A DNA stretch of 64,000 nucleotides from Sulfitobacter pontiacus (GTDB lineage: Bacteria; Pseudomonadota; Alphaproteobacteria; Rhodobacterales; Rhodobacteraceae): the NCBI RefSeq assembly GCF_040790665.1, contig NZ_CP160849.1, positions 682,001 through 746,000 on the forward strand. The letters are read 5' to 3'. Below, one piece after another: positions 1 through 9,130 of the stretch. The notes beneath the pieces are model-generated. The model ran no database searches and was not told the origin of the DNA. It was given only the letters and a program-made list of their open reading frames with translations. The position numbers and the translations under genes were made by a program. Each line of letters begins with the position of its first letter. Position 1 is the stretch's first letter.

Positions 1-550
1 TGATCCGGCCGAGCTGGAGGCCGCGTGCCTGTCCATCGCCGAGGATGACGAGGCCGGGCAGGAATGGTGCGAGGAGCATGATTTCCCGGGCTACACCAGC
101 TATGCGTCGCTCACCGATCTGCCGTGGCGCTTCCCGATCTTCAAGACCGTTAAGAAAGCGCTGGATAAACACGTCAAAGCCTTTGCAAAGGAACTGGCGT
201 TTGATCTGGACGGGCGCAAGCTCAAGCTGGAAGACCTCTGGATTAACATCCTACCCGAAGGCGGTATCCATACGGCGCATATCCATCCCCATTCGGTGAT
301 CTCCGGCACGACCTATGTGGCGATGCCCGAAGGCACGAGCGCGCTTAAGCTCGAAGATCCGCGGCTGCCGATGATGATGGCTGCCCCCGGTCGCAAGAAA
401 GACGCCCCGCGGGAGCTGCGCCAGTTCGTCTATGCAGAACCCGTCGTCGGTGACGTGCTGCTTTGGGAAAGCTGGCTGCGGCACGAAGTGCCGATGAACA
501 TGTCCGAAGACGATCGCATCTCGGTCTCGTTCAACTACGCCTGGGGTTAA
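1..550 (+). CDS. 2OG-Fe(II) oxygenase-like protein, 3' part
   Basis: This is the C-terminal part of a gene that begins before the window; the frame is open from base 2 to the TAA at 548-550. The translation contains a histidine-rich HTAHIHPH stretch (bases 269-292), an SGTTYV segment just after it, and a late RHEVPMN segment followed by ISVSFNYAW. This layout resembles the TIGR02466-type family of putative 2-oxoglutarate/iron-dependent oxygenases, where His and Asp/His residues on a double-stranded beta-helix bind iron. The substrate is unknown. The assignment rests on recognition of the family pattern. The stop overlaps the end of the convergent small gene at 547-759. Confidence 0.65.
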   Translation, partial: DPAELEAACLSIAEDDEAGQEWCEEHDFPGYTSYASLTDLPWRFPIFKTVKKALDKHVKAFAKELAFDLDGRKLKLEDLWINILPEGGIHTAHIHPHSVISGTTYVAMPEGTSALKLEDPRLPMMMAAPGRKKDAPRELRQFVYAEPVVGDVLLWESWLRHEVPMNMSEDDRISVSFNYAWG

Positions 551-759
551 CCACGTTTGGGCGGCGTTGCCTTGCGCGCCGCCTCTTGCTCTTTGATCGC
601 GGCCTTTTCCTCTTTCGTCAGCTTATTGCCCCACTGATTATTGCTAAGACCCAGATCATCCGGCATCGGCTTGGTCTTGCCCTTTTTGATCGTACCCCCC
701 TTCTCAAGAAACGCTTTGATCAGGTCTTCGTCGGTGGTGGGCTTGGGCACATGTTTCAT
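547..759 (-). CDS. small hypothetical protein, 70 aa
   Basis: This short lysine-rich protein (70 residues, start MKHVPKPTTDED) has no signal peptide or membrane segment. It reads as a small soluble protein with a central GGTIKKGKTKPMP stretch and a charged C-terminal helix rich in Lys, Glu and Ala. An AGGAG ribosome-binding site sits five bases before the ATG, which supports real translation. Its 3' end overlaps the stop of the convergent oxygenase-like gene by four bases. I recognise it only as resembling small conserved proteins of Rhodobacterales and propose no function. Confidence 0.6.
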   Translation of the reverse strand: MKHVPKPTTDEDLIKAFLEKGGTIKKGKTKPMPDDLGLSNNQWGNKLTKEEKAAIKEQEAARKATPPKRG

Positions 760-972
760 GTCAGCTCCTATAGGCAGGTTAGCCCGAGCCTATGCGCCAC
801 GCCTTGCGCTGGCTAGACCCTGCCGCCGCTTATTCATCATGCATTAATGTTTCAAAAACCGCGGGCTGGATCACGTCACCGCGGGTTCAGCAGCTTATGA
901 CTAGGATTGCATGTGTCCCGGTGCCATCTCGACCCCGTTACCGTAAACGATGCGCACATAAGGAAGCCCCAC

Positions 973-1437
973 GTGGATACCCCAAACCAAATCCCCCTGC
1001 CCGCCCTTGCCCTTGCCGGTCTGGTCGGCGAACTCACATTCGAGGCCTACGCATGGCTCGCCTCTCCCGTCCTGTTCGGCGTCAAGCTAGAACCCGCGAA
1101 CCTGGTCATCGGGCTAAGCAAAAAGCTTTTGGGCCTCGACCTGACTTACGGCGCGGCCTTCGCGGTCCACTTCCTGATTGGAGCGTTAGGATTTGCAGCG
1201 GTGGTCTATCTGACCAAGCGGATGACACAGCTCGGCTATTTCGGCGCGGGTGCCCTGGCCGGAGTCATCTTGTGGTTTGTCGCCCAAGGTATTTTGGCAC
1301 CGCTGATGGGGCGTAGCTTCATGATGGGTTTTGGCACCTACACGCAGTCATCCTTCGTGGGGCACGTGGGCATGACCATTGTCATCGCGATGGTCTGGCA
1401 AAAACTGGCGCGCCGCCCCGCCAAGCTGTTTACCTAA
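973..1437 (+). CDS. small integral membrane protein, 154 aa
   Basis: The protein has about four hydrophobic segments: near residues 10-30, 55-80, 90-115 and 125-145. It ends with a short basic tail. I chose the GTG at 973 because AAGGAAG lies directly upstream at 960-966. An earlier in-frame ATG at 907 would add 22 residues of unlikely composition. No catalytic motif is visible and the family is not recognised. The gene is followed at once by a strong hairpin with U tracts on both sides, so it ends as a single transcription unit converging on the ribosomal cluster. Confidence 0.6.
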   Translation: MDTPNQIPLPALALAGLVGELTFEAYAWLASPVLFGVKLEPANLVIGLSKKLLGLDLTYGAAFAVHFLIGALGFAAVVYLTKRMTQLGYFGAGALAGVILWFVAQGILAPLMGRSFMMGFGTYTQSSFVGHVGMTIVIAMVWQKLARRPAKLFT

Positions 1438-1460
1438 ACCCCGCACCGACCGACAAAAAC

Positions 1461-1494
1461 AAAAGCCCCCGCTGATGTCTCAGCGGGGGCTTTT
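1461..1494. terminator. bidirectional rho-independent terminator
   Basis: A perfect 15-bp inverted repeat (AAAAGCCCCCGCTGA, loop TGTC, TCAGCGGGGGCTTTT) has T runs on both strands. It ends the membrane-protein gene on the plus strand and the rplB-rplP unit on the minus strand. Confidence 0.9.
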
Positions 1495-1529
1495 CTATTC
1501 ATTCTCCGACAGATGTCGAAGCGAAGGTC

Positions 1530-1943
1530 TTACCAATCTTCGCGTACAACGACGCGGGTTTTGATAGGCAGCTTCATCGCGGCAAGACGCAGAGCTTCTT
1601 GTGCAACGTCCTCGGCGACACCGTCGATTTCGAACATAACACGGCCTGGCTTGACCTTGCAGACCCAACGATCCACGGAACCTTTACCTTTACCCATACG
1701 AACTTCGATGGGCTTTGCGGTGACAGGTACATCCGGGAAAATACGGATCCAGACACGACCTTGACGCTTCATGTGACGCGTCATGGCACGACGAGCAGCT
1801 TCGATCTGACGTGCAGTCACACGCTCGGGCTCGAGAGCCTTCAGACCGTAGGTGCCAAAGTTCAGGTCAGACCCGCCCTTTGCCACACCTTTGATACGGC
1901 CTTTGTGCTGCTTGCGGAATTTAGTACGCTTTGGTTGTAGCAT
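1530..1943 (-). CDS. rplP: 50S ribosomal protein L16
   Basis: L16 of 137 residues, the usual length. It sits near the peptidyl-transferase centre of the large subunit and helps position the tRNA acceptor arm. The sequence starts [15 protein letters not shown] and contains the family's [19 protein letters not shown] and MGKGKGSV stretches. It is the last gene of the rplB-rpsS-rplV-rpsC-rplP unit, 13 bases after rpsC. In most bacteria rpmC follows directly; here a terminator follows instead, so the S10 cluster is cut at this point. Identity is certain. Confidence 0.97.
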   Translation of the reverse strand: MLQPKRTKFRKQHKGRIKGVAKGGSDLNFGTYGLKALEPERVTARQIEAARRAMTRHMKRQGRVWIRIFPDVPVTAKPIEVRMGKGKGSVDRWVCKVKPGRVMFEIDGVAEDVAQEALRLAAMKLPIKTRVVVREDW

Positions 1944-1956
1944 CTTTCATTCCCCC

Positions 1957-2664
1957 TTAGCGACGACCGCCGGCACCGCGTGGTGCTGGGCCGTCTTGCA
2001 TTTCTTGTGCCTTGCGGTCACGCGCAGCCGGGTCATGTTCCATGATCTCGCCTTTGAAGATCCAGGTTTTGATCCCGATGATGCCGTAAGCGGTCGACGC
2101 TTCAACATGCGCGTAATCGATGTCGGCACGCAGAGTGTGGAGCGGCACGCGGCCTTCACGGTACCATTCGGTACGCGCGATTTCTGCACCACCCAGACGA
2201 CCAGCAACGTTCACACGGATACCCAGTGCACCCATACGCATGGCGTTCTGTACCGCACGCTTCATGGCGCGACGGAAAGAGACCCGGCGTTCCAGCTGCT
2301 GTGCGATGGATTCACCAACAAGGGCTGCGTCCAGCTCTGGCTTGCGCACTTCAACGATGTTGAGGTGCAGGTCAGATTTGGTGATCTTGGCGATTTTCTG
2401 ACGCAGACCTTCGATGTCTGCACCTTTCTTGCCGATGATCACACCGGGGCGCGCTGTGTGGATCGTGACGCGGCACTTCTTGTGTGGGCGTTCGATGATC
2501 ACACGGGCGATACCGGCCTGTGCACATTCTTTCTTGATGAAGTCACGGATGGCGAGGTCTTCGAGCAGAAGATCACCATAGTCCTTCGTATCGGCGTACC
2601 AGCGGCTGTCCCAGGTGCGGTTGACCTGAAGACGCATACCGATCGGATTTACTTTGTTACCCAT
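1957..2664 (-). CDS. rpsC: 30S ribosomal protein S3
   Basis: S3 of 235 residues, a small-subunit head protein that lines the mRNA entry tunnel and contributes to the ribosomal helicase activity. It starts [12 protein letters not shown]. The KH-domain GxxG (GKKG within IIGKKG) lies near residue 78, and the C-terminal domain carries [30 protein letters not shown] family residues. The short C-terminal tail after the core is rich in Arg and Gly. The start ATG touches the stop of rplV (shared base 2664), which implies translational coupling. Assignment is certain. Confidence 0.97.
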   Translation of the reverse strand: MGNKVNPIGMRLQVNRTWDSRWYADTKDYGDLLLEDLAIRDFIKKECAQAGIARVIIERPHKKCRVTIHTARPGVIIGKKGADIEGLRQKIAKITKSDLHLNIVEVRKPELDAALVGESIAQQLERRVSFRRAMKRAVQNAMRMGALGIRVNVAGRLGGAEIARTEWYREGRVPLHTLRADIDYAHVEASTAYGIIGIKTWIFKGEIMEHDPAARDRKAQEMQDGPAPRGAGGRR

Positions 2665-3044
2665 CAGGCTTGCTCCTCAACTTGACGCACGACAATCGTG
2701 ATTTCCGAAAACGGCTTGATGATCTTGCCGAAACGGCCACGCGCACGTGGACGACCACGTTTCATGATCAGGTTTTTGCCGACATATGCTTCGGCAACGA
2801 CCAGCTCATCCACGTCAAGGTTGTGGTTGTTTTCGCCGTTCGCGATGGCGGACTGAAGGCACTTCTTCACGTCCTGTGCGATCCGCTTTTTCGAGAAGGT
2901 CAGGTCCGTCAGGGCCTTGTCTACCTTCTTGCCACGGATCATCGCGGCGACGAGGTTCAGTTTCTGCGGGCTTGTGCGAAGCATGCGCAGTTTTGCACGG
3001 GCTTCGTTGTCAGCCACGCGGCGGGGATTTTTATCCTTGCTCAT
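2664..3044 (-). CDS. rplV: 50S ribosomal protein L22
   Basis: L22 of 126 residues, a large-subunit protein whose long beta-hairpin lines the peptide exit tunnel. The family patterns [12 protein letters not shown] near residue 23 and the tunnel-tip region [12 protein letters not shown] near residue 95 are present. The tip shows no deletion of the kind that gives macrolide resistance. The N terminus is slightly extended ([14 protein letters not shown]). It lies three bases after rpsS and overlaps rpsC by one base within the same transcription unit. Confidence 0.97.
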   Translation of the reverse strand: MSKDKNPRRVADNEARAKLRMLRTSPQKLNLVAAMIRGKKVDKALTDLTFSKKRIAQDVKKCLQSAIANGENNHNLDVDELVVAEAYVGKNLIMKRGRPRARGRFGKIIKPFSEITIVVRQVEEQA

Positions 3045-3047
3045 GGC

Positions 3048-3326
3048 TTATTTCCGCTTCGCTTTTTTGTCAGCTGCGTGACCATAATAGGTGCGAGTTG
3101 GCGAATACTCACCAAACTTCTGACCGATCATTTCTTCGCTGACGTTTACTGGGATATGCTTGTGACCGTTGTACACGCCGAACGTCAGGCCAACAAACTG
3201 TGGCAGGATCGTGGAACGGCGCGACCAGATTTTGATCACTTCGCTGCGACCGCTTTCGCGGGAGGCTTCGGCCTTCTTGAGGACATAAGAGTCAACAAAA
3301 GGACCTTTCCATACTGAACGAGACAT
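3048..3326 (-). CDS. rpsS: 30S ribosomal protein S19
   Basis: S19 of 92 residues, a small-subunit head protein next to S13 that contacts the A-site finger and P-site tRNA. It has the canonical [12 protein letters not shown] start and the [17 protein letters not shown] signature at about residues 45-65, with the usual basic tail (KKAKRK). It sits three bases after rplB and three bases before rplV on the minus strand, in the standard S10-cluster order. Confidence 0.97.
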   Translation of the reverse strand: MSRSVWKGPFVDSYVLKKAEASRESGRSEVIKIWSRRSTILPQFVGLTFGVYNGHKHIPVNVSEEMIGQKFGEYSPTRTYYGHAADKKAKRK

Positions 3327-3329
3327 CTA

Positions 3330-4172
3330 TTAACGCCCCTTCTTCTTGGCGTGGCGCGAGCGTAGGATAAGCTTGCTGGACGCTTTGTTCTTGTTGCGGG
3401 TTTTTGCACCCTTTGTGGGCTTGCCCCAAGGCGTAACAGGGTGACGACCACCCGATGTACGGCCTTCACCACCACCGTGAGGGTGGTCGATCGGGTTCAT
3501 AACAACACCACGTACCGAAGGGCGGATACCCTTGTGACGCATGCGGCCCGCTTTACCGTAGTTCTGGTTGGAGTTGTCAGGGTTGGACACGGCACCAACG
3601 GTGGCCATGCATTCCTGACGCACCAGACGCAGTTCGCCCGAGGACAAACGGATCTGAGCGTATCCACCATCACGGCCTACGAACTGTGCGTAGGTACCGG
3701 CGGCGCGTGCGATCTGGCCGCCTTTGCCAGGCTTCATTTCGATGTTGTGAACGATTGTACCGATTGGCATGCCCGAAAATGGCATAGCGTTCCCAGGCTT
3801 GATGTCGGCCTTGGCCGAGGAAATCACCTTGTCGCCAACAGCGATACGCTGTGGGGCCAGGATGTAAGCCTGTTCGCCGTCTTCGTACTGGATCAGTGCG
3901 ATGAATGCGGTCCGGTTAGGGTCATATTCGATACGTGCGACAACCGCGGACATGTCCAGCTTGTTGCGCTTGAAATCGACGATACGGTAAAGGCGCTTTG
4001 CCCCACCGCCTGTGCGACGCATTGTGATCCGTCCGGTGTTGTTCCGACCGCCAGATTTGGTCAAACCCTGTGTAAGGGATTTGACCGGGCGGCCTTTCCA
4101 AAGCTCCGAACGGTCGATCAGTACCAGCCCACGCTGGCCTGGCGTCGTCGGTTTGTACGACTTGAGTGCCAT
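3330..4172 (-). CDS. rplB: 50S ribosomal protein L2
   Basis: L2 of 280 residues, a core large-subunit protein required for subunit association and peptidyl transfer. The catalytically important [12 protein letters not shown] motif and the following [10 protein letters not shown] are present near residues 220-245. I start at the ATG at 4172 ([15 protein letters not shown]). The frame stays open for 38 codons upstream, but that stretch shows no L2 homology. It is the first gene of the rplB-rplP unit and is separated from rplW by a terminator and a membrane-protein gene, which is not the textbook S10 arrangement. Confidence 0.97.
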   Translation of the reverse strand: MALKSYKPTTPGQRGLVLIDRSELWKGRPVKSLTQGLTKSGGRNNTGRITMRRTGGGAKRLYRIVDFKRNKLDMSAVVARIEYDPNRTAFIALIQYEDGEQAYILAPQRIAVGDKVISSAKADIKPGNAMPFSGMPIGTIVHNIEMKPGKGGQIARAAGTYAQFVGRDGGYAQIRLSSGELRLVRQECMATVGAVSNPDNSNQNYGKAGRMRHKGIRPSVRGVVMNPIDHPHGGGEGRTSGGRHPVTPWGKPTKGAKTRNKNKASSKLILRSRHAKKKGR

Positions 4173-4328
4173 GTTCTCTGTCTTCCGTTTTGCTTGTCCC
4201 CGACGCCGTCGTGATGGTGCCGAGATGGTTGTAGGGCCCCGAAGGTCCCCAATTTGAAATGCCAGACAAAGAACCCCTTTGTCCAACCTCGCGCTTGGCT
4301 AGAACTCACCAATGCGCAAAACGACACA

Positions 4329-4348
4329 GCCCCGGACGAATCCGGGGC
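4329..4348 (-). terminator. hairpin, likely terminator of the DUF1206 gene
   Basis: A perfect 8-bp stem (GCCCCGGA, loop CGAA, TCCGGGGC) is followed on the minus strand by TGTGTCGTTTTG. The T tract is weak, so read-through into rplB is possible. The rest of 4173-4444 holds the rplB leader; I see no gene in it. Confidence 0.5.
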
Positions 4349-4444
4349 ACTGCCGATGGGGTCGTTTAGGGGAGGATCAGCCGAGGGTCAAGGGAGCGTT
4401 CGGGAATAGTCTCGAAAACCCGACGTAGACCTACGCGGCGCCCT

Positions 4445-5320
4445 TCAAGACGCCATCGCCTTGACCTTGCGTGCGACGCTTTCAACCGACGGGTCGGCAG
4501 CCTTCGGTACAATACGGTAGACCGCATTCACAAAGCAGAACAGCGAAAACATCAGCAATCCGGCACAGAGCAGCCCGACCAGCACGCGCCCGTAGGCCTG
4601 CTGGTGCAACCACTCAAACGCCGCATCGATACCGCCTGCACTCGACGCATTGGCGCTTATCGCGGCATAGGCGATCAAACCACCGATGATCAGCACCACG
4701 ACACCCTGCGCAGCCACGCCGATACGCAACAGCGGATTCCAATGCAGGGTAAAGTGGTTGGCCTCCAGATGCTCCCGGTACGACTGTGACGCTGCCTTGT
4801 AGAAATAGTAGAACCCCGTGCCCATCGTCGCCAGACCGATCCCGCCCACGACCCACACGCCCGCTGTCGTTTGCAAAAACTGGTTCAGCAGCTCCTTACT
4901 GCTAGAGCCAGACGACGCCACCCCCAGCACCGTCACGGCCAGTGCACCGATGGCACCGTGGATCAGGCCGGTGACCAGCATCCCGAAACGCGCGACGATG
5001 CCCTTGGCCCCGCTGCCATATGCCTCAAGGTCCCAAAAGCTATCAACCGCGCGCCAGATCGCATAGGCGAACATGCCCGTGGCGATCGCGAAGATCACTG
5101 CAAACCCCGTCGCGCCGTCTAATGACTGCAGCGTCGACTTGGTGCCCTCGGCCTGACCACCAGATACAACGGACCATAGCGACAGCCCGGCCACGACAAG
5201 GTAAACCAATCCGCGCCCGGCATACCCCGTCCGCATGATCGGCACGGCCCAGGCGAAATCGTCGGGGTCATTATCAGACAGTATCTCTGATCGGGTGGAC
5301 TGGACGGAGTTGATCGACAT
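4445..5320 (-). CDS. DUF1206 family six-helix membrane protein
   Basis: A predicted inner-membrane protein of 291 residues if it starts at the ATG at 5320 (MSINSVQSTRSE), or 303 residues from an ATG at 5356; both have a weak Shine-Dalgarno sequence at long spacing. Three repeated pairs of hydrophobic helices match the DUF1206 architecture, each repeat with a GYAGRGLVYLVVG-like or RxGxxxxGxxxxxxG pattern. The family has no established function. The gene sits between rplW and rplB, with a terminator on its upstream side (after rplW) and a hairpin on its downstream side, so it splits the S10 cluster and is probably transcribed separately. Confidence 0.8.
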   Translation of the reverse strand: MSINSVQSTRSEILSDNDPDDFAWAVPIMRTGYAGRGLVYLVVAGLSLWSVVSGGQAEGTKSTLQSLDGATGFAVIFAIATGMFAYAIWRAVDSFWDLEAYGSGAKGIVARFGMLVTGLIHGAIGALAVTVLGVASSGSSSKELLNQFLQTTAGVWVVGGIGLATMGTGFYYFYKAASQSYREHLEANHFTLHWNPLLRIGVAAQGVVVLIIGGLIAYAAISANASSAGGIDAAFEWLHQQAYGRVLVGLLCAGLLMFSLFCFVNAVYRIVPKAADPSVESVARKVKAMAS

Positions 5321-5469
5321 TGTGGCGCTATCCCTTCGGGCAAAGCCGGCCCCCATTCAGCGGGGCCATTCCTTTGACGTGATGTGCAAGGTCAACGCGC
5401 CGTAGGTCGGCAGGTTCCCGCGCGACATGCGCAGCGGGTATCATGCAGGCATCACCGCCCTCAAAACGG

Positions 5470-5503
5470 AAAAGGCCCCCCGCCTTGCAGCGAGGGGCCC
5501 TTT
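5470..5503 (-). terminator. terminator after rplW
   Basis: An imperfect GC-rich stem (AAAGGGCCCCTCGC paired with GCGGGGGGCCTTT, minus strand) is followed by TTCCGTTTTG. It closes the rpsJ-rplC-rplD-rplW unit before the DUF1206 gene. Confidence 0.7.
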
Positions 5504-5524
5504 AACTTTTACGTCCCGGCTGAC

Positions 5525-5821
5525 TTACAGACCGGTGGATACGTCGATGGAGTTACCTTCTTCGAGCGTAACGTAAGCCTTTTTCACGTCTTTCCGGCGA
5601 CCCATCTGGCCACGGAAACGCTTTGCCTTGCCTTTGGTGATGGTCGTGTTCACGGCCTTCACCTTGACACCAAAGAGAGCTTCAACAGCTTCTTTGATCA
5701 TTGGCTTGTTGCTGTCGATCGCAACTTCGAAAACGACTGCATTGTGCTCGGAAGCCATTGTCGCTTTTTCAGTGATGATCGGCTTGCGGATCACATCGTA
5801 ATGTTCGTGCTTGGCGCTCAT
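5525..5821 (-). CDS. rplW: 50S ribosomal protein L23
   Basis: L23 of 98 residues, located at the peptide exit where it docks trigger factor and the signal recognition particle. The N-terminal [13 protein letters not shown] stretch and the [18 protein letters not shown] loop are typical of the family. Its ATG overlaps the rplD stop by four bases (ATGA), implying coupled translation. It is the last gene before the terminator at 5470-5503. Confidence 0.97.
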   Translation of the reverse strand: MSAKHEHYDVIRKPIITEKATMASEHNAVVFEVAIDSNKPMIKEAVEALFGVKVKAVNTTITKGKAKRFRGQMGRRKDVKKAYVTLEEGNSIDVSTGL

Positions 5822-6435
5822 TTCAAACGGGCCTCCAGTGCTTCGATCCCCGCTTTGGTGATCACGAGAGTGTCACGCTTGAGGATGTCATAGACGTTTG
5901 CACCCATCGTCGGCAGGATATCCAGACCTTCGATGTTGCGCGCGGCTTGCAAGAAGTTCTCATTTACCGAGGCACCGTCGATGATCAACGCGCGTTTCCA
6001 GCCCAGGTTCTTAACCTGTTTGGCCAAAGCAGCTGTTTTCCCATCGGATGTGGCATCGTCGATGATGACCAGGTTGCCGGTTTTTGCCTTGGAAGACAAA
6101 GCGTGGCGCAGACCCAGTTTGCGGAACTTCTTGGTCAGATCGTGGCCGTGGCTACGAGGGGTTGGACCCTTGTAGATACCACCCGAACGGAAGATCGGTG
6201 CAGAACGTGCGCCGTGGCGTGCGCCGCCGGTGCCTTTCTGACGGTAGATCTTCTTGGTCGAATAGCTGACCTCGGACCGTGTCTTGACCTTGTGCGTACC
6301 CTGCTGCGCGTTGTTACGCTGCCAGCGGACAACACGGTGCAGAATGTCGGCGCGTGGCTCAAGACCGAACAGGGCCTCGTCCAAGTCTACCGAACCGGCT
6401 GCGCCGCCGTCGAGTTTGATGACATCAAGTTTCAT
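5818..6435 (-). CDS. rplD: 50S ribosomal protein L4
   Basis: L4 of 205 residues, a large-subunit protein whose extended loop lines the exit tunnel. In Escherichia coli L4 also represses its own operon. The tunnel-loop region is visible as [22 protein letters not shown] at about residues 67-88 (quoted here only as a location). The start ATG overlaps the rplC stop by four bases. Whether L4 autoregulation operates here is not known; the leader before rpsJ is short and contains one compact hairpin. Confidence 0.97.
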   Translation of the reverse strand: MKLDVIKLDGGAAGSVDLDEALFGLEPRADILHRVVRWQRNNAQQGTHKVKTRSEVSYSTKKIYRQKGTGGARHGARSAPIFRSGGIYKGPTPRSHGHDLTKKFRKLGLRHALSSKAKTGNLVIIDDATSDGKTAALAKQVKNLGWKRALIIDGASVNENFLQAARNIEGLDILPTMGANVYDILKRDTLVITKAGIEALEARLK

Positions 6436-7274
6436 TCGTCACCTTCCTTCTTGTCCGACTCAATGGATGCTTCGGCTTCGGCAAGTGCGGCAGCTTCGGT
6501 CGCTGCTTGCTCTTCTGCCAAGCGTGCTGCTTCTGCTTCGGCCTCTGCAGCGGCTGCTGCGGCGGCTTCTTCAGCGGCTTTTGCGGCTTCGTCAGCGGCG
6601 GATTTCAAAGCGGCCGGCAGGATCGCGTCTGCTGGGAACGGCTTTTTCACCGCGTCCTTAACAGTCACCCAACCACCTTTGGAGCCTGGTACGGCGCCTT
6701 TGACCATGATCAGACCGCGTGCGCTGTCAGTTTTGACAACTTCGAGGTTCTGCGTGGTAACACGGGCAGCACCCATGTGACCGGCCATTTTCTTGCCTTT
6801 GAAAACCTTGCCTGGATCCTGACACTGACCTGTCGAACCGTGCGAACGGTGAGAGATCGAAACACCGTGTGTCGCACGCAGACCGCCAAAGTTGTGGCGT
6901 TTCATCGCACCGGCAAAACCTTTACCGATGGAGGTGCCTGCAACGTCAACATACTGACCAGCAAAGTAGTGATCGGCGATGATTTCTTCGCCAACGTTCA
7001 ACATGGCTTCGGGGTCCACACGGAACTCCGCAACCTTACGCTTGGGTTCAACCTTTGCCGCAGCAAAGTGACCACGCATGGCCTGCGACGTCCGCTTGGC
7101 CTTGGCTGTACCTGCACCAAGCTGAACAGCTGTGTAGCCGTCCTTCTCGGGGGTACGCTGAGCAACAACCTGCAGTTTGTCGAGCTGAAGAACGGTCACA
7201 GGGATCTGCTTACCGTCTTCCATGAACAAACGGGTCATGCCCATCTTTTTTGCAATAACGCCTGAGCGCAACAT
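6432..7274 (-). CDS. rplC: 50S ribosomal protein L3 with Ala/Glu-rich tail
   Basis: L3 of 280 residues, an early assembly protein of the large subunit whose central loop reaches the peptidyl-transferase centre. The core (about residues 1-222) is normal, with MGMTRLF at residues 11-17 and the [19 protein letters not shown] region near residue 150, which includes the glutamine methylated by PrmB in enterics. After residue 222 comes a roughly 58-residue tail made almost only of Ala and Glu and ending SDKKEGDE. It should form a long charged helix. Typical L3 is about 210 residues, so this is a lineage-specific extension. Confidence 0.95.
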   Translation of the reverse strand: MLRSGVIAKKMGMTRLFMEDGKQIPVTVLQLDKLQVVAQRTPEKDGYTAVQLGAGTAKAKRTSQAMRGHFAAAKVEPKRKVAEFRVDPEAMLNVGEEIIADHYFAGQYVDVAGTSIGKGFAGAMKRHNFGGLRATHGVSISHRSHGSTGQCQDPGKVFKGKKMAGHMGAARVTTQNLEVVKTDSARGLIMVKGAVPGSKGGWVTVKDAVKKPFPADAILPAALKSAADEAAKAAEEAAAAAAAEAEAEAARLAEEQAATEAAALAEAEASIESDKKEGDE

Positions 7275-7292
7275 ATTATTACCCTCCTACGC

Positions 7293-7610
7293 TTATGACT
7301 GCAGCTTGATCTCGACGTCCACACCAGCGGCCAGGTCGAGCTTCATCAGCGCGTCCACGGTCTGGGGGGTCGGATCAACGATATCCAGCAGACGCTTGTG
7401 CGTGCGGATTTCGAACTGGTCACGGGATTTCTTGTCAACGTGTGGGCCACGCAGAACTGTGAATTTTTCGATCTTGTTCGGCAGCGGGATTGGGCCGCGA
7501 ACAGATGCACCGGTACGCTTGGCGGTGTTAACGATTTCCTGTGTGGACGCATCCAGCACGCGGTAATCGAACGCCTTCAAACGGATGCGGATATTTTGGC
7601 TTTGTGCCAT
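7293..7610 (-). CDS. rpsJ: 30S ribosomal protein S10
   Basis: S10 of 105 residues, a small-subunit head protein that also pairs with NusB in transcription antitermination. The family pattern [14 protein letters not shown] near residue 7 and [22 protein letters not shown] near residues 40-60 are clear. The start is [11 protein letters not shown], a little longer at the N terminus than the 102-103 residue norm. It is the first gene of the rpsJ-rplC-rplD-rplW unit, with its own promoter at 7733-7761. Confidence 0.97.
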   Translation of the reverse strand: MAQSQNIRIRLKAFDYRVLDASTQEIVNTAKRTGASVRGPIPLPNKIEKFTVLRGPHVDKKSRDQFEIRTHKRLLDIVDPTPQTVDALMKLDLAAGVDVEIKLQS

Positions 7611-7695
7611 ATGTCATCATCCCTCATTGGGAGTAGAAACGAAGAGGAAGAGACGCCTCATCACGGCCCTTCATTGCGTTTTGTCGTAAATCAAA

Positions 7696-7719
7696 CGGGG
7701 CGCGTAAAAACGCACCCCG
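7696..7719 (-). promoter_or_regulatory. hairpin in the rpsJ leader
   Basis: In the RNA of the minus strand CGGGG-T-GCGT-TTTT-ACGC-G-CCCCG folds into a 9-bp stem with one internal mismatch. It lies just after the predicted transcription start of the S10 unit and about 85 bases before the rpsJ start codon. Apart from this, the promoter and the tuf terminator, the 7611-7930 spacer shows nothing else. Confidence 0.5.
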
Positions 7720-7732
7720 CTGAGACTTGCGC

Positions 7733-7761
7733 TCTATAGGTCGAGTCGCGCCATGTGGCAA
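7733..7761 (-). promoter_or_regulatory. sigma-70 type promoter of the rpsJ-rplW unit
   Basis: On the minus strand TTGCCA and TATAGA are separated by exactly 17 bases. The first differs from TTGACA at one position. It is well placed for a leader of about 115 bases before rpsJ. Confidence 0.7.
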
Positions 7762-7860
7762 GGGGGGAATCCGAGGTTTCGCTCGAATCCGCCCAGTACG
7801 ACCGCAATCAGCGGTCAAACCGGTAGTGTCACAGCCAGCACCGCCCGTCCCCAAGCCACG

Positions 7861-7890
7861 AAAAAGGCCGCCCCTTGTGGGAGCGGCCTT
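7861..7890 (-). terminator. terminator of tuf copy 1
   Basis: The minus strand reads AAGGCCGCTCCC, a short loop, then GGGGCGGCCTT followed by TTTCG. The same hairpin with a different loop follows the second tuf gene at 27338-27367. Confidence 0.85.
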
Positions 7891-7930
7891 CGTCTTGTTG
7901 CCGGTGCGCGGGGGTGACCCGCGGGTTGGC

Positions 7931-9106
7931 TTACTCGGTGATTTTGGAAACCACGCCCGCGCCAACGGTACGACCGCCTTCGCGGATCGCGAAGCGCAGA
8001 CCGTCTTCCATCGCGATGGGGGCGATCAGTTCGACGTCGAACTGCAGGTTGTCGCCAGGCATAACCATTTCAGTGCCTTCTGGCAGTTGAACGGTACCGG
8101 TGACGTCTGTTGTCCGGAAGTAGAACTGTGGACGGTAGTTCGCGAAGAACGGCGTGTGACGGCCACCCTCTTCTTTGGTGAGGATATAGGCTTCGGCTGT
8201 GAACTTGGTGTGCGGCTTAACCGAACCTGGCTTACACAGAACCTGACCACGCTCAACACCTTCACGGTCGATACCGCGCAGCAGGGCACCGATGTTGTCG
8301 CCAGCTTCCCCACGGTCCAGCAGTTTGCGGAACATTTCAACGCCGGTACATGTGGTTTTCTTGGTGTCGCGGATGCCAACGATTTCGATTTCGTCGCCAA
8401 CGTTGATCACGCCACGCTCAACACGGCCGGTCACAACTGTACCACGACCGGAGATCGAGAAGACGTCTTCCACAGGCATCAGGAACGGCTGGTCAACAGC
8501 GCGCTCTGGTGTCGGGATGTAGTTGTCGACTTCTTCCATCAGCTTGCGGATGGAGTTCTCGCCGATGTTCTCGTCACGGCCTTCCATCGCCGCCAGAGCG
8601 GAACCGGGGATCACAGGGATGTCGTCGCCTGGGTAGTCGTAGGAAGACAGCAGTTCGCGGATTTCCATTTCAACCAGTTCCAGCAGCTCTTCATCGTCCA
8701 CCTGGTCTACTTTGTTCATGTAGACAACCATGGCGGGGATGCCGACCTGACGGCCCAGCAGGATGTGCTCGCGGGTCTGTGGCATGGGGCCATCAGCAGC
8801 GTTCACAACCAGGATCGCGCCGTCCATCTGCGCCGCACCGGTGATCATGTTTTTCACATAGTCAGCGTGGCCTGGGCAGTCGACGTGGGCGTAGTGACGG
8901 CCTTCGGTCTCATACTCGACGTGTGCGGTCGAGATGGTGATGCCGCGTGCTTTTTCTTCGGGCGCGCCGTCAATCTGGTCATAGGCGCGGAAGTCGCCGA
9001 AGTACTTGGTGATCGCCGCGGTCAACGTGGTTTTGCCGTGGTCAACGTGACCAATGGTACCGATGTTAACGTGTGGTTTATTACGTTCAAACTTTGCCTT
9101 AGCCAT
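7931..9106 (-). CDS. tuf: elongation factor Tu, copy 1
   Basis: EF-Tu of 391 residues, the GTPase that brings aminoacyl-tRNA to the ribosome. GTP-binding motifs are intact: GHVDHGKT at 19-26, DCPGH at 76-80 and NKVD at 131-134. I start at the ATG at 9106 ([11 protein letters not shown]), which has AAGGAGG six bases upstream; 14 further open codons upstream are spacer. It follows fusA after a 104-base spacer that carries a palindromic element. It differs from the second copy at 27407-28582 at only three residues (I166, E179, N184 here). Confidence 0.97.
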   Translation of the reverse strand: MAKAKFERNKPHVNIGTIGHVDHGKTTLTAAITKYFGDFRAYDQIDGAPEEKARGITISTAHVEYETEGRHYAHVDCPGHADYVKNMITGAAQMDGAILVVNAADGPMPQTREHILLGRQVGIPAMVVYMNKVDQVDDEELLELVEMEIRELLSSYDYPGDDIPVIPGSALAAMEGRDENIGENSIRKLMEEVDNYIPTPERAVDQPFLMPVEDVFSISGRGTVVTGRVERGVINVGDEIEIVGIRDTKKTTCTGVEMFRKLLDRGEAGDNIGALLRGIDREGVERGQVLCKPGSVKPHTKFTAEAYILTKEEGGRHTPFFANYRPQFYFRTTDVTGTVQLPEGTEMVMPGDNLQFDVELIAPIAMEDGLRFAIREGGRTVGAGVVSKITE

Positions 9107-9130
9107 GGTGGCCTCCTTGGTTTTCAAATT

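Noticed and set aside
6460..6610. Short tandem GCA/GCT-rich repeats that look like a repeat array
   Set aside because: They encode the Ala/Glu-rich tail of L3 in frame. The pattern comes from amino-acid composition and not from a DNA repeat.
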